64,000 nucleotides of DNA from Porites lobata (taxonomy: Eukaryota; Cnidaria; Anthozoa; Scleractinia; Poritidae): NCBI GenBank assembly GCA_942486035.1, contig CALNXK010000037.1, positions 1,504,501-1,568,500 of the forward strand. The letters are read 5' to 3'. Below, piece by piece: positions 49,101 through 60,752 of the stretch. Position 1 is the first letter of the stretch. Every line of letters begins with the position of its first letter. A program made the translations under genes and the position numbers. The notes beneath the pieces are model-generated. The model searched no databases. It was given only the letters and a program-made list of their open reading frames with translations, and was not told where the DNA came from.

Positions 49101-51698
49101 TGTTAATTTTTATTTTATATTATGCTATTTTATTTTTACATTTCCAAACGCCCATCCCTATCTCGTTTCAATTCCAGAATGAGGCAGGCTGGATCGGTTT
49201 CTATGGAACATTAGCCGGCATTGGAGCTGGTTTGCTTCTGGCGAGATGTGCTGATCTGTTTGGCGGGAAAATGAAGGTTCTTCTGCTCGTGTTGTTCTTT
49301 GGAGCCTCTGGATGCTTTTTGTGGTTCTCCCTTCTCTGCCTCAGGATGATAGATTATGTTGAAGGTAAGACACTTCATCTGCCCTTTTCTTGGTAGAAAA
49401 GGATTTTACTTGCCAAAATTCTGTCAGAGTGAGACTGGACACTCGTCCCCAGTTTTCTTTCAACATCTATCTACGCTTTATCCGCGCTTGGTTCATTAGT
49501 AGCCGTTTGCAGAAATTTAGAGCAAATCTCGTAGACTCTTGTTTTCGAGCGCAACGTACTTTATTGATACTGCCAGTTGCAGTTTCTGTATACGCCAATA
49601 CACATGACGGAGGGAGGAACAACTTACAGAGTACTTACATATTAAGTAAACCTTTGTTTTGATTTATTTGTATGCAATTATTGTTCACGTCCATGTTAAC
49701 ACTTTCATTGGATGAATCTCTTATCATTGGACACAATGACAAGGTTTGTGGTAGCCTCTAGACAGAGACTTACAAATCATAAAGCGATATGTATCTGTCG
49801 GAAAATCATATTGAATATTATTTTTCTCGGTGAATATTACAGTGGCGGATTTAGGTCTTCATCTAAATTTGGGGTAGGGGGCTGTCGTTCAAAAGCTTAA
49901 GATACGAGGGTGGCCAAGCGTCGAAAACATTTTTCTCATCCTAGTGGGGTTCAGTCAAGCCTAAAGATGGGAGCCAGAGAGGTCCCAGCCTCTCCCTGGA
50001 TCCTCCATTTTTAAAAATATCCTGAAATAGCTGAACGTAGCTTGCAGGAGGATCGCCAACGATTTGACTTGAAATTATAGCGGTAGCAGCAGAATTGTTA
50101 ACTACTGGCGCTTTATAAGCCATCATTTAGATCGTAAATAACATGAAAAACCTCAAGTTGACTCTTCTGTAGGAAAAAAAAAATTCTTAAATTATTACGT
50201 CAGCTAATTGAATTGACGGTTAAATGATTCTTCTAAGTATTCTTGTACTTTGATATTGCAGCTTCTTTGTACAAGTCAAGTATATTAGGCGGCTTTTTCG
50301 TGAGTGGTACCATTCCTTTGTTCTATGAGTTGACTGTGGAATCTACATACCCCATAGCTGAAGGAATTACTACGGGAATGTTAACCCTCATTAACAACTC
50401 ATTCACTGTTATCTTCTTGATCATCTTAATGGTCCCAGGAGTCGGTAAGTGAAGACCAGTTAGAATTTAGACGTCCTACCGGTGAATTGAGCAATTTTGA
50501 ACTGTTTCCTCGCGCATTGTTGAGTTATGAATGTGACTTGATCTAACCAGAAATGCTTCAAGAACCGGCCTGCAACTCCTCAATGCTTCTCCTGGAATTG
50601 TTTGAAAAATTTCCGTTGGCTTACAAGACCAAACAATGTATATTTAACCTATTCACCCCTGGGAATTTTGTAGAAAAAAGCGTTTTGCAGCTGGTCCAGC
50701 CGTTTTCTGGTCACTCTCTGGCTATCAAGAGCTGAAACATACCAAACAGTCGTTTCCAGGTTGTTCAATTCCAAATGCACAATATCAGCTTGCGAAGTTT
50801 GAGCATGCGCAGAAACATTTTGGGTGTAAAGGGACACAGCAGTCTTGATATTTTCTTTTCGCCGTCTCTGCTCCCCTCTTCTTTCGCTCTCCTTACTGCG
50901 TTTTCTTTCTTTTGCTGTGCATGTACTAGGCTTCATTTCGGAGGGAAATGGTTTTGGGGAGCAAGCTTTTAGGGTTGTAGTATTAGATGATGCTAAGCGT
51001 GGGTGGGTAGTTGAACAAGATTTTTATCGGAATTCTCGGGTCAGCTTTACGTGGTTTTTGCCTTTTTCTCCGACCTTCTTGACTAAATCGTGCTCATTGT
51101 GGTTTGGTTTGAAAATCTTTTCCCCTGTACAATAATAAAGTTGTCTTTGACGTCACTGGGCTGCGAGGGACAACGGTCCGTCCGGGCGGTTCAGGGGCGA
51201 ATGGATTAACAAGAGTTCTCACGCATCAGGACGTAAGACTTGTGCGTTACAATTCAATAAAACATGCGCTCGCGTATGGCACGTGCGTTTTGTCGATAGA
51301 ACAGACTGGAAATAGGCATGTTTCGTTAAACCTCTAAAACGGTTCGTGCGAAAAGTAGTTTTCGACTACTGCAAACTTACTAGGAACACTAAATGGCGCG
51401 CTCACAGTCTTGGTTTGGTCAAATAAAAACAAGTCTCATGTCCTTTTTTTCAGGCACTGTATGGATGAACTGGTGTATGTTTGGCGCATGCGCAGGCTGT
51501 ATTCCAATACTGCTGGGGTTTCACGAGAACTACCGAAGGCTCAGCATAGACAAAGAAGATTCATCAAAGGAACTGAAAGCACAAGAAACCGATAAGATCT
51601 CCAAGAAGCTAAAATCTCCCATTGGCTCACTCCTTTCTTTTACACACGTCGATGAACTAGTCCACAAGCTAAAGAAGGCAAAGGAATCAAATATTTAA
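40115..51698 (+). CDS. SLC49A4: SLC49A4 (DIRC2)-type MFS transporter with LamG-like domain in the TM5-TM6 loop
   Basis: Thirteen exons join in phase: 40115-40303, 41247-41546, 42235-42325, 43121-43363, 43824-43867, 44684-45469, 46013-46069, 46749-46878, 47571-47617, 48772-48833, 49178-49364, 50262-50444 and 51454-51698 (TAA). From the first in-frame ATG (40147) they give 843 residues; the first exon is open at its 5' side, so an earlier start is possible. Human SLC49A4 has about 480. The carrier parts match that family: TM1 with CAWNTFGPI, GTGLRC, GQLLNGLAGP, a TM5 ending IGPLVV, a TM6 block LLYAEFGIVTF, DEAGWIGFYG-like NEAGWIGFYGT, and IPLFYELTVESTYPIAEGIT. N-terminal ENQELL is an acidic dileucine lysosomal sorting signal, as in human DIRC2. 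Between TM5 and TM6 a single large exon (residues about 280-540) encodes a LamG/concanavalin-like domain (HYWPLDN, LCPLGFTFALWI, SWTHVTFTWDE, YDEIAVWNRKL) with several N-glycosylation sequons. This loop should face the lysosome lumen or outside. Confidence 0.9.
42062..42180. repeat. Palindromic element in intron 2 of the transporter gene
   Basis: CTTGTGGCAGGCGCCGAAAGG on the left and the complement of its right side (AGCCTGAGTGCCGAGCCC) form imperfect arms around a G/A-rich and C/T-rich stem. It resembles the 13066-13177 family. Confidence 0.45.
43578..43658. repeat. Short TAGCTTGC/GCAGGCTA palindrome
   Basis: Imperfect arms TAGCTTGCAGGCAAGC and GCCTGCTCGCAGGCTA enclose about 45 bp in an intron. 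It is related in sequence to the small elements at 11237, 40531 and 53322. Confidence 0.45.
44160..44265. repeat. Cluster of GTTGACCGGTCA palindromes
   Basis: GGTCAACGG, AGTTGACCGGTCAACC and TGTTGACCGGTCAC lie within about 80 bp in the intron before the LamG exon. They could fold or bind a dimeric factor, or be part of a degraded repeat. Confidence 0.4.
48259..48433. mobile_element. 175-bp inverted-repeat element
   Basis: The arms of about 40 bp (TACGCCACTTCCACATTTCC on the left, with TGGGAAATGTAGAAGTGGCG and TA on the right) are near-perfect reverse complements containing TGCACCTTATTTGCCC. It lies in an intron of the transporter gene. It is the same family as 32541-32745. No clear target duplication was found. 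Confidence 0.65.
50644..51209. mobile_element. TTAA-flanked TIR element, copy 1
   Basis: The element is bounded by TTAA on both sides (50644-50647, 51206-51209), with inward termini CCTATTCACCCCTGG and the complement of TCCATTCGCCCCTG. It aligns along its length with the copy at 61593-62213, sharing blocks such as ATATCAGCTTG, GCATGCGCAGAAA and GACACAGCAGTCTTGA. TTAA targets and CC-starting TIRs are typical of piggyBac-type elements. It is non-autonomous and lies in the last intron of the transporter gene. Confidence 0.75.
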
Positions 51699-53321
51699 TT
51701 TGAAGTATTACCTGTAAAAAAAAAATGATTATTTATTTTTAAAATCTTCATGGGTTCGAGTTCTTACCATTCCGGTCAGAATATTTTTAAAGGGTATTGT
51801 TGAGACTCTAAAGTAAATAGATGTCGGAAAAAATAACAATATTTTAATAAGATGCAGGATCGTGATTTGCTGTAATATTACTGTCCCGTTTGTTTGAAAT
51901 CCGGTCGGGAGATTTCGGCTGAAATTATTCGGACTGGAGAGAAAGGGAAACTGGGATAGATTCAGTTAGTTAATTTTGGTATCGCTTTTCATGATTAGTG
52001 GGTAACAGACATAAAAAGAGGCCAAGGTTCGTCGGAGTGAACCAAGCAGAAAACCGACTAATTAGAAAGACACACTGGAGCAAGGCACTAGATTGAAGGA
52101 GTAGGGGTTAACTCTGGATGTTGGATGTTTACATCTCCCTTGTTTCTGATTTCCTTTACCCCTATTATACCAAGGGCCAAAAAATATTTCAGAGATGTTG
52201 CGCATGCAGGTAAAATAATAATTAGACATGATTTTCGGTCTGTAGACCATAACCTTTTGGCTTCTTTATGCGGAGTTTCTGAAGGTATATTCAACGGAGA
52301 CGAATTAATTGCTGGATGAAGTTTTTGTAGTGTTTATTTTTCGTTGAAAGAAAAGTAACACTTCATTTTTGTGTTATAGTTTAGGTCATTTGACGGTTGG
52401 AGGGTTCATTTCTCGTCTTTTCCCGGGTTGGCTTGGCCTTAAATCCTCGTGAGACTTAATGTACATGCATTAAAAGATTGAATCAAAATTATTCCTTTCA
52501 GAGAACTAATTAGTTAGATCAATAAATGGTTTAAAAGTTCACGGCTTGAAAACGTTAAAACTTAAGCTCATATCCAAACCAATGCGTTTACGTGTTAACA
52601 AAAACGCATCGAAAGCTCCGCCTACCTCCACGTTAACGTGTTCTCGTCATTGTCACACGTTACGTGTAATAATGAAACACTAAATCGGATGAAAAGGCAC
52701 TCTACTTTGCCCTTTGAATTTAAATCTCCTAAATATTTAATGATGTATAATAAAAATATGTGCAAATTTTCAAATAAAAACGCATCAATGTGGAAGGGGT
52801 CTGATGGAAACTATTTCAGCGGCTGATACGGCAGAATTCACTTAACGTGCCGTGTGTGATAGTTAACTTCACTCCGATCTTATGGTCAAATGTTGGGGAA
52901 GCCTCTGCTTTTATCTATCGCTCGCCTCCCGAGTTTTATCGGCCAAATGTCGCGCGCACACAACACCATTTGTCTTTTGAGTCCTCAGAATTCAGTGCAC
53001 AAAAAGTTTTTTTTTCCGCCGGTCCAGTTAGAACAAGTTTAAAATCTGCATTTCTGTGGTTGCCTTCCCAACTACTTCTACGACTATACGTTTTTCAGCT
53101 AAATATGTGATAAATGTTGACGTTATTATTATCATTCCGTTTGTAAATTAGCTTTCAAATACTAATCTATTTATATTTAAGAAACCAGAACGTGAATGAT
53201 GAATAAAGGTTTTTTGATTAGAACTACGTTTATTTTGTTCTCTCACTTACAATCCTATTATTATCAACAATCTTATTATTTTAACGTTAGATAGGAGGGA
53301 CGCGTTCGAGGGTAGCGTGCG

Positions 53322-53392
53322 AGAAAGCTCTTCCAGGGCGCTTTGGCCGTATCCCAGGGAACCCCAGGGGAGCTTCCTCGCAAGCTAGTTGG
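53322..53392. repeat. Short TAGCGTGCGAG/CTCGCAAGCTA palindrome
   Basis: Imperfect inverted arms TAGCGTGCGAGAAAGCTC and GAGCTTCCTCGCAAGCTA enclose a GC-rich loop. It is the same broad family as 11237-11303. Confidence 0.5.
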
Positions 53393-53612
53393 AGGGGAGC
53401 GTGATAACCGTTGCTGTTCTTTTTTTTTTACCAGATACAAAATATACCTGGAATATGATACCTGTGAAGGCCATGGCTATGCTACCTTGTAGAGGATTTC
53501 CCTGTGGGAATGTCCACAGTTAAATAGCCTGTGAATTGAGTCGCCTTTTAATTTGAGATATAGCTGTTTTTGCAGACGAACAGCCGACTTAAAGCACTGA
53601 TTGTACATTAAG

Positions 53613-53770
53613 AGCAAGCGTGGTGCGGTAGGGGGAGCACTCACCTACCACCAATGTGGCCTTGCCTCTAATCTCGGAGGCATCATTTGTGGGTTTGTTG
53701 TCGGTTCTTGTCCTCTCAAGGACGTTTTTCTCTGGGTACTTCGGTTTTCATATCTCTTAAAAAAAACAGC
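53613..53770 (+). repeat. tRNA-derived SINE, second type
   Basis: GCGTGGTGCGGTAGGGGGAGCAC resembles a tRNA A-box region. After it come a degenerate B-box region and the body motif TTCTCTGGGTACTTCGGTTTTC, then an A-rich end. It differs in sequence from the SINE at 99-508. Ends are approximate. Confidence 0.5.
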
Positions 53771-54883
53771 CATCCGTCATTCCTATTCGATCCCAAATAG
53801 CAGAAAGAGAACTAAGGGTTTTCTATCTCCTCTCCGCCCCAAAAAAATGGAATCACAGAACACTAAAGTACACACACAAATATATCCAGTGTGCTGGGCA
53901 TGGTGTGGTACCTCTTAACAAACTGACCACTCAAGGGGTTTAAGGCCTGGATCAAAGGTGTGTTTGGAGCATATAAATGATTGACAATATCTCTCGGAGA
54001 TCTAGAACAAAATGGATTTTTTCCTAAAAAGTCAATCTTGAGGTTTTCTTGTGCCTTAACGTTTAATTATGGTCGCGTGGCCTGTCACGTGACCAAAACT
54101 AGAAAATGAAGGAAATTGGTGCATTGGTGGCAAATTTACTTTGTTTGGATAAACAAATTAGCATTTCTGAAAGAGGATAAAGACACCTAACTTTCTACGT
54201 TTGGAATGAATGTACGCGAAGTTTGATATTAAAGTTTTAAATAATTTAAGATTAAATTTGGGCATTTAAAATGATGTTTTCCCTCATATTTTTTTTTATT
54301 GAAGTGTAATGGATGGTCATTCCAAGCGTGAAGTGTTAGAAATATGTAGTATGAATTAGAACAACGCTATTGCTCGATATATTTTCTTAAACGGGCCACC
54401 AATTGGTCAATATTTCACAATTTTTAGCAAAATGGTCACGTGACATAGCAACACAATATTTATTAAATTAAAATGTTAAGGACAATAAGTACTTTATATG
54501 TGCCAAATTTTGATTCAGTGCCATCATCTATGCCAAAGTTATAGCCAATAAATCTTTTCTACAGGTAAACCCCTTAGTCCCAGGTCTTAAACCACTTGAG
54601 CATTAAACGAGCTCTTTGATGAAATTCGGCCACTGGCAATTGTCCACCTTATTGAGCAAACCTACAAATAACCACTTAGAACATCAATGGAAGGTTTAAC
54701 AAATAAATAAAAAAGGACAGATTGGCAAAACTAAGATTAAAATTTGTGGGGTTTTGAAAGCTGTTCAGCCTAACATTTAACAAAGTTAAAATTTGTGTTT
54801 GCCAGTTCAAAATATGATGCAATTCAGTAATGATAAGAACTTTTTTGTTAATTCTCCATTTTACAAAGTAAGTGGAGTGGTAT

Positions 54884-55242
54884 ACCGGGGGTACTTAAGG
54901 AATTCGTGGGTGGGGATCTGCCACTGGAACCCTTAGTCTATATACCAGAGCTAGTTCAGCTGAATTTTGCTACCCTATCCCCCTATCCTAGGGTGGCTTT
55001 TAGGCTGAGTTGCATAAATTTAAACTTGCCAATTTGACTTTTTTATATTTTTGAGTGGCAATTCCTGGCTTCCGTAGTCTAAACTAAAATCTTCAACCAA
55101 TTGTTCAGTCTCCTGGAAAATGATACCCTATTCTAGACCCAAACTCTCTGATTTATATACCCTATCCAAGACCCTATACTGTACCCTTCACAGTGGCACA
55201 TACCTATATAGCCCATATATGACAGTACCCCCTCAACCCCTG
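54884..55242. mobile_element. 359-bp insertion flanked by a 10-bp direct repeat
   Basis: GGAGTGGTAT occurs exactly at 54874-54883 and 55243-55252. Just inside are CGGGGGTAC on the left and GTACCCCCT near the right, which are inverted to each other. The body contains several CCCTAT and TATACC motifs. The duplication length suggests a Mutator-type mobiliser. Confidence 0.65.
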
Positions 55243-55316
55243 GGAGTGGTATGCCCACAAGGGGCAAGCAGCAGAGATGCAAGAAGCGAGGGAAGTTGCC
55301 CAAGCAAAACGTGAAG
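55243..55316 (+). pseudogene. Exon fragment next to the 359-bp insertion
   Basis: Read from inside the target duplication the plus strand is open as EWYAHKGQAAEMQEAREV and on to KRE, ending in phase 1 at a GTATCT donor. The sequence left of the insertion (after AAAGTAAG) reads into the same EWY codons, so the insertion seems to split one exon. It joins in phase to the segment at 55618. Protein family not recognised. Confidence 0.4.
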
Positions 55317-55555
55317 GTATCTCTCTCATCTCGTGCCCTCAATTACACCCATGGCCATTCTTTTCTCTTGTGCATTTTGCTCAACCAACTGTCAAGGATC
55401 TGATATGGAGGGTGGAGGAGTTTCTGCTTTACATGTAAACTATTATTTTTTTATGCATCATGTATGTATAACCTTTTTTTTTCGTTTGTATGTATTATTT
55501 TTCACTGTAGTTTTATTTCCTTTTTTTGCCACAAACAACACCCCCTCCCTGCCCT

Positions 55556-55579
55556 GCCACACACACACACACACACACC
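55556..55579. repeat. CA dinucleotide microsatellite
   Basis: An uninterrupted run of about 10 CA units lies in the proposed intron between 55316 and 55618. Confidence 0.85.
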
Positions 55580-55617
55580 CCTGCTTCCCCCGTCTTTTTT
55601 CAAATGGTCCACAAGAG

Positions 55618-55700
55618 AGACTGTTCTTCAGCATGCAAAGAAAGCAGTGACCGATAACCCAGGGCTAACAGATTTGGTCTTGGAACACTTCCTTTTTTGA
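55618..55700 (+). CDS. Candidate terminal exon (downstream of the interrupted exon)
   Basis: After CACAAGAG, phase 1 joins it to the 55243-55316 fragment, and it encodes ETVLQHAKKAVTDNPGLTDL, then VLEHFLF and TGA. The helical, charged character continues from the previous exon. Earlier exons were not found, so the gene may be a fragment or lie further upstream. Confidence 0.35.
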
Positions 55701-57898
55701 ATTCTCAAGTAATCAACAATTTACAGCCAGACTGAAAGGGTTAGGAGGTCGTCAGTCCGTGGCTCAAAAGCTTAAGGTATCATCCATGGTAAAAAAAAAA
55801 TCATCACTTTTCAAAACTTTAAATTTTTAGGTGATTAAATAGAGTTTGCTGAGAACTTTGTTTAATAACAATCCAGCAAAAAATTATATTTTCCCAGCGA
55901 CTTATGGAGCAAAAAAAGGTTACATCAATTAGAACTATGAGCAGTGCAACAATAGAAAGAGCTACAACAAATCCTGAAAATATTCTTTGCAATAAATGGT
56001 AATGATTCCTATGGTTTAAAAAGGAAGGTAATAGCACTGTGTTCATTGGCTGACCTATTTCATCCCATGTATTAGTCAAAAAGATAAATCCTGTTTGTTG
56101 TGTTCACAATATTGAATAAACAACACAACAAACACAATTTTAGTAGCAATTTTTTATCTAAACAAGGGCCTTGAGTTCAATTGTGATTAATATAATGAAA
56201 AGGTCTATCAAAGAACATGTCTTGTTAACACATAACAGATCTTAAGGAAAACCCTTTTCAGTGAGTTTTAAACCAATACACAAGAACACAAAATTCTGCT
56301 TCAACTCATCCCAGCTGAAAGCCTGTAGAAAATTAATAAATTCTCAATGTACCATTTCTGTCAGGCATCCACTCATTGTTACCAAGGCCATAAACTTCTT
56401 CAAATGTCATTTCTTGGTGCTAATCTGACTCAGTAGAAGAAAATAAAGGTGTTGACTCTGAAAAAAATCCTCCTAATCAGTACCATACGTAATGTATGAC
56501 AACCGTTACAGAGGATATGCTAGCCTTTGTCGGGGGGAGGGTGCGGCTACATGTAGGCTAAGGATATGCATGCTAATATTAGGGTAATCTGCTACACAGC
56601 CATCACGCAGCGCTCCTCCCCACAAACAGCTGCTGAGAATCAAATTACATTCCTTTCCCGCAGTTAGCCAATTAGAATTCAGCTCCCATTTTCTGGAAGG
56701 TGTTCATGCCCCGTTTGTGGTACAGTGACTCCTCCAATCACAGCTTTGCTTTTATCGGTGTCCCATGCGTAAATGACAGAACAATCAAAATCCTTGCATG
56801 AAAACAAGCAATCAACATTACTAGACTAGCGTTTTGTTGTCGTGTCCTATTCAAAATTTAAGAGAGAAGCAGCAGCAGGAAGCAAGTCGAGGAAATGTGA
56901 TGCACAACATGGATGTGCTTATAAAGTTGCCATGTATAGTTTCGGGAAATCGCTCTTAGATAATTTATAAGATTGCTTTTGTTTGAATCAGTACCCTTGA
57001 GAGTTTAGTCTTCACATGTACAGCAACACAAAAAGCACATCCAGCACGTGAAATTCATCATACATACATGTATGCAAGTTAAAACTGGTAAGAGTCCTGT
57101 AGGCCTGTCAAACCTTTTTTTCGCTTGGAACTTAAACAAACTTTTCTGCAAATTAACCTTTTCTTTGCCTGCAGACACAGAGCCTGTCCAAATTCAGCGA
57201 CGATTGATCGATTTGCCAAAAATTGAGAAGCGTGTTTGCTTCCTAGCATACTGCGGCTCATGTATTGTTAAGTTTCTTATAATGATTGGTTTGTTTGTTA
57301 GACCAAAAACACAAAGGGAAAGGAATGTGGTTCAATTCTCAGCAGCCTTTTGTGGGGAGGAGCGTAACTTGTGTAACGGCACTAAAAACAGCTGTGTAAC
57401 AGACTAACAGGGAGGTAGGTATACATGTGTGTACCGAAAAAGTCAAAAAAGAAAATGTAAAAATTAAAACAATAACAATGACAATATAAATTGCCTCAAT
57501 TCCGTTTAACTGTTTGATTCTTTAGTGGCTAAGAGTATTTTTCCTAAAACGACGGACTGTTTTCAAAACAACAGACTCTTATCTCCCACATCAGGAGGTC
57601 AGTTTTTGTTGGAATCTTGAATGATATACTTAAAGATGCACGCAGAAAGCAAGCAGGATGGTATAAAACGTGAACACGTTATTTTCACCCAGGCCTGTCT
57701 TCACAGTAGACAAAGGAGAGCATGATTATGTCTAAGCGAGAGCTTCTGCCAGTCAAATTTGGAGTTGGGGGGGGAGGGAGATTTGAAAAATTGTGCGTAC
57801 CTGTGGAAAAATCCTGGCTACGCCCTTGACTGATATTAGGGTTTTAAGGTAAGAGTTAACATCCCATTGCCCCTTATTAGGTAACAGTCTTCCAGTAC
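55701..57898. other. Region without a supported gene
   Basis: Contains an open frame at 57048-57407 (+) whose second half follows a CCTGCAG acceptor and carries the residues EKRVCFLAYCGS, but no partner exon or known domain supports it. A G-rich run lies near 57768. Otherwise nothing definite. Confidence 0.35.
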
Positions 57899-59635
57899 TT
57901 AAATCATTTCACAAGAATTTAAAACTTCTCTGGAAATCCTTCCAGCAGACAGTTTGTACAACGATGATCCAAGTAATGAATTACTGCAGGGTTTCCACTG
58001 ATCTTTATCAACATCATAAACTTGAAATATCAGTTCCTGATTCAAACTCTGTCTTGATCCAAATCCCCCAAACACAAAAATTTGCTCTTTAAAGCACACA
58101 GCACTTGCAGGGAATCTTGGTCCAACAGCATTTGCAAGCACAGTCCAAACATTTGTGACTTTATCATAGACCTCACAGGGACATCCACTGGTTTCAAAAA
58201 CACCTCCAAAGACAAATATTTTGTTGTGTAAACTTACACCACAGTGGTTTCTCCTTCTTTCCTTCATTGGTGAAATTGCTTCCCAGGAATTCGTTTCAGG
58301 GTTAAACCTCTCAGCTGTGTTACTTGTCCCAGATGAACACAACCCGCCAAAAGCATAGATGTAGTCTACATCTGACACTGCACATAACCTAGATCTTGGA
58401 CCACTGAGTGGGGCAACTTCCTTCCAGAGATCTGCATCAGGATTGTATCTCTGCACCATGTTCAAGGGCTCATTACCATCTAACCCATCTAATCCACCAA
58501 TGACATAAAGAAATCCCTGGAAGGTAACAACAGCAGAGAAACTGATTTCCTGCCTAAAAGACTTTATGGGTGACCACATATTTACAACTGGGTCATACCG
58601 CGTTACTGCAGAACCCGTTTTATTCCCACCAACAACATAAAGTTTATTTTGGCAAACACTTGAGGCAATAGCAAATCTGTTACAATGGGAGGTCGTGCCT
58701 GGCAACTGGTACCACTTATTCTCTGATGGAAGGTAACATACCAACTTACTACCATCTTTACCTCCACAACCAAATATGACATCCTCATAGGTTTTCAGGC
58801 AATTTCTCGGTGATTGCTTGAAAAAGCAAGCGTCTGTTCCATCTGTTAGCTGTTTCATAACATGGAGAACCGAATCCAAACACTCCTTCTTGTTTCTCAC
58901 AAGTTCATGTTGTAAAACGACGGTGACAAGGTAATTGAGTGAGATATACGTAAGACGAACATGACGAAATAAGAAACCAAAACTTTGTTTTAGGTGATCA
59001 TTTTTCTCATTCCATCTCAAAATGGCCTTAAAAACGTCTTCTTCTCCTTTCACAACGATTTTATCACTTGAAATCCAATCTTCAACACGCTCAATGCTTA
59101 AATTAAGGAAGTCTTCAGTTTCCGTTACAGGCACAAAGTTTGCAAGAATAAAGCCTTCAGCTATATCTTGTAATTCAGGACACTGATACTTCAGGCTAGA
59201 ATAATACGCCGTGACACAGTTTGAAGTACATAGGTTTCGTTCAATGTACTTACTGCAGACATATTTCAGGCTGGGAATAAGAAAATAATCTGCTAAAGCC
59301 ATCAATTCATACGCGGTCTTTTCATTGATATCAACATGCCCTGTGTACAAATACTCCAGAACTTCTTCCATCAAAACTTTGCTTGTATCTTTTAGTCGAA
59401 TGACTCCTTCTTTCTTTTCTTTCATTTCCGTGTTGAGGGCGTTGTAAAAGAACGGGCTGGCAGCACACAACACGTTTCTGTGAGCTTTCAAGCGAGCTTG
59501 ATCTTCACCAGATCCAACTTCTAGAATCACATCACACAAAAGCTCGTTCCTTCGCTGGCAATCCAGGCGTTTCATTATTTCTATACAAAACGTTTCTTTG
59601 TCATATTCGATAATTGGTTCAAGAAGAGAACCCAT
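57899..59635 (-). CDS. BTB-BACK-Kelch (KLHL) protein, single exon
   Basis: One uninterrupted frame of 578 codons. Residues about 24-130 are a BTB domain (LLCDVILEV, LKAHRNVLCAASPFF, EYLYTG, ADYFLIPSL), which dimerises and binds cullin-3. About 135-240 are a BACK domain. About 285-560 form a Kelch beta-propeller with repeated GG doublets (LYVVGG, LYVIGGLDG, YAFGG, FVFGG twice) and NxW motifs. Family members are substrate adaptors of CUL3 ubiquitin ligases, acting in the cytosol. The start ATG is followed closely by the conserved BTB N-terminus. The absence of introns is common in KLHL genes and may reflect retroposition. A second copy lies 3.5 kb upstream (63182-64000). The specific orthologue cannot be named. 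Confidence 0.92.
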   Translation of the reverse strand: MGSLLEPIIEYDKETFCIEIMKRLDCQRRNELLCDVILEVGSGEDQARLKAHRNVLCAASPFFYNALNTEMKEKKEGVIRLKDTSKVLMEEVLEYLYTGHVDINEKTAYELMALADYFLIPSLKYVCSKYIERNLCTSNCVTAYYSSLKYQCPELQDIAEGFILANFVPVTETEDFLNLSIERVEDWISSDKIVVKGEEDVFKAILRWNEKNDHLKQSFGFLFRHVRLTYISLNYLVTVVLQHELVRNKKECLDSVLHVMKQLTDGTDACFFKQSPRNCLKTYEDVIFGCGGKDGSKLVCYLPSENKWYQLPGTTSHCNRFAIASSVCQNKLYVVGGNKTGSAVTRYDPVVNMWSPIKSFRQEISFSAVVTFQGFLYVIGGLDGLDGNEPLNMVQRYNPDADLWKEVAPLSGPRSRLCAVSDVDYIYAFGGLCSSGTSNTAERFNPETNSWEAISPMKERRRNHCGVSLHNKIFVFGGVFETSGCPCEVYDKVTNVWTVLANAVGPRFPASAVCFKEQIFVFGGFGSRQSLNQELIFQVYDVDKDQWKPCSNSLLGSSLYKLSAGRISREVLNSCEMI

Positions 59636-60649
59636 GGTGACGTTAGACAGCTAGGTAAAGAAAACAAAGCCCAGGAAATCAACCGAGATCGGAGAAATTT
59701 GTTGCAAACGGAACACTGTACTACTCTGTGATAACTCGCAAGGCGCCAAAATAATGCGCACGCGTAGTAGAGATATTAGAAAACAAGAGTATTCGAGTTG
59801 AAGAAATTGTAAAGACTGTAAACAAGCAAACAAACTAACTAAAAACTTTAAAAAGATATATAACAATGATTCTCATATCGAAATAATTTCCTTTTTCATC
59901 CCTCAGGGGCCCATGACTAGTCATGGGCTCCTGCATTCGTAAAAATAATGCGCATTCAACTGAATTGAACAGACAGAGAGGGACACTTTTCACAACGTTT
60001 CTCTTTTACAATATCAATACACACTGTCATCATCAAGACAAACGGATATGAAAATTAATAAAAACAAGAGAGAATGATCTCATTATCTCTTGATAAAAAT
60101 CGCTAAAGAGAAAATGCTTTGATTTTTCATGATTTTATCAGATTGTTTCAATAATTGCATTTATTTTATTAGGCACCTTAGTCTTATTAAATTTTTGGGT
60201 CTTGAGAGTAGGCGCTTTTTCGAGGCTGGGCGATTATTAAATTTTCATTATTATTCATTCAAAATACTTCCCCGATTCTGTTTGGCTAAACACACACGCA
60301 TAATTCACCATAACTGGCTACTGATGACCAAATTTGGAAGAATTTTGTGATTTATCAACCAATGACGTCAAAAGTGCAGTTTCCTTGCAGATTTATGCAC
60401 TGTTAACCGAGACGATGTGGGGACGACGTTGAGTTGTTTTGGTTGTGAAAACAAAAATGGCGGACATTTGACTCGTTTCAAGAAGGGTGACATCTGCTAT
60501 TTGGAGAATATTTGCGGAGCTGAACAACCCTAAATGTGCACTATTGAAGATGAACTTAACATCGATGGAGGTATGCATGTTTTAGCTATGCTTTTAAACT
60601 AGGAATTATTTTGAATGAATAATAAAACCATTATTGAATTCGGCTTTCG

Positions 60650-60752
60650 CATCATAAGAGAATTATGGAGATTTCGGAGGGTGTTATCCGCCTTGGCCTA
60701 CGACCTCGATGGATAACACCCTCCTCGATCTCCATAATTCTTCATAAGATAC
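60650..60752. mobile_element. 103-bp palindromic element
   Basis: The left arm (ATAAGAGAATTATGGAGAT, then GGAGGGTGTTATCC) and right arm (GGATAACACCCTCC, then ATCTCCATAATTCTTCATAA) are near reverse complements around a loop of about 22 bp. It is probably a miniature inverted-repeat element. Confidence 0.65.

Larger units (their letters stand above)
51699..54870. other. 3' flank of the transporter gene, no further gene seen
   Basis: AATAAA motifs at about 52520 and 52765 could serve polyadenylation. The rest holds the palindrome near 53322 and the SINE near 53613. Short open frames here have no splice support. Confidence 0.4.

Noticed and set aside
55819..56079. Minus-strand frame with one hydrophobic stretch
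   Set aside because: A single TM-like run in AT-rich DNA with no signal-peptide exon or matching phase, unlike the two small genes at 12.8 and 16.0 kb.
57048..57407. Plus-strand frame of 119 codons near 57.2 kb
   Set aside because: Possible acceptor inside but no partner exon or recognisable domain; cysteine-rich appearance may be chance.
58603..58788. Other-frame open segments inside the Kelch-like genes
   Set aside because: These are shadows of the 578-codon BTB-BACK-Kelch frame.
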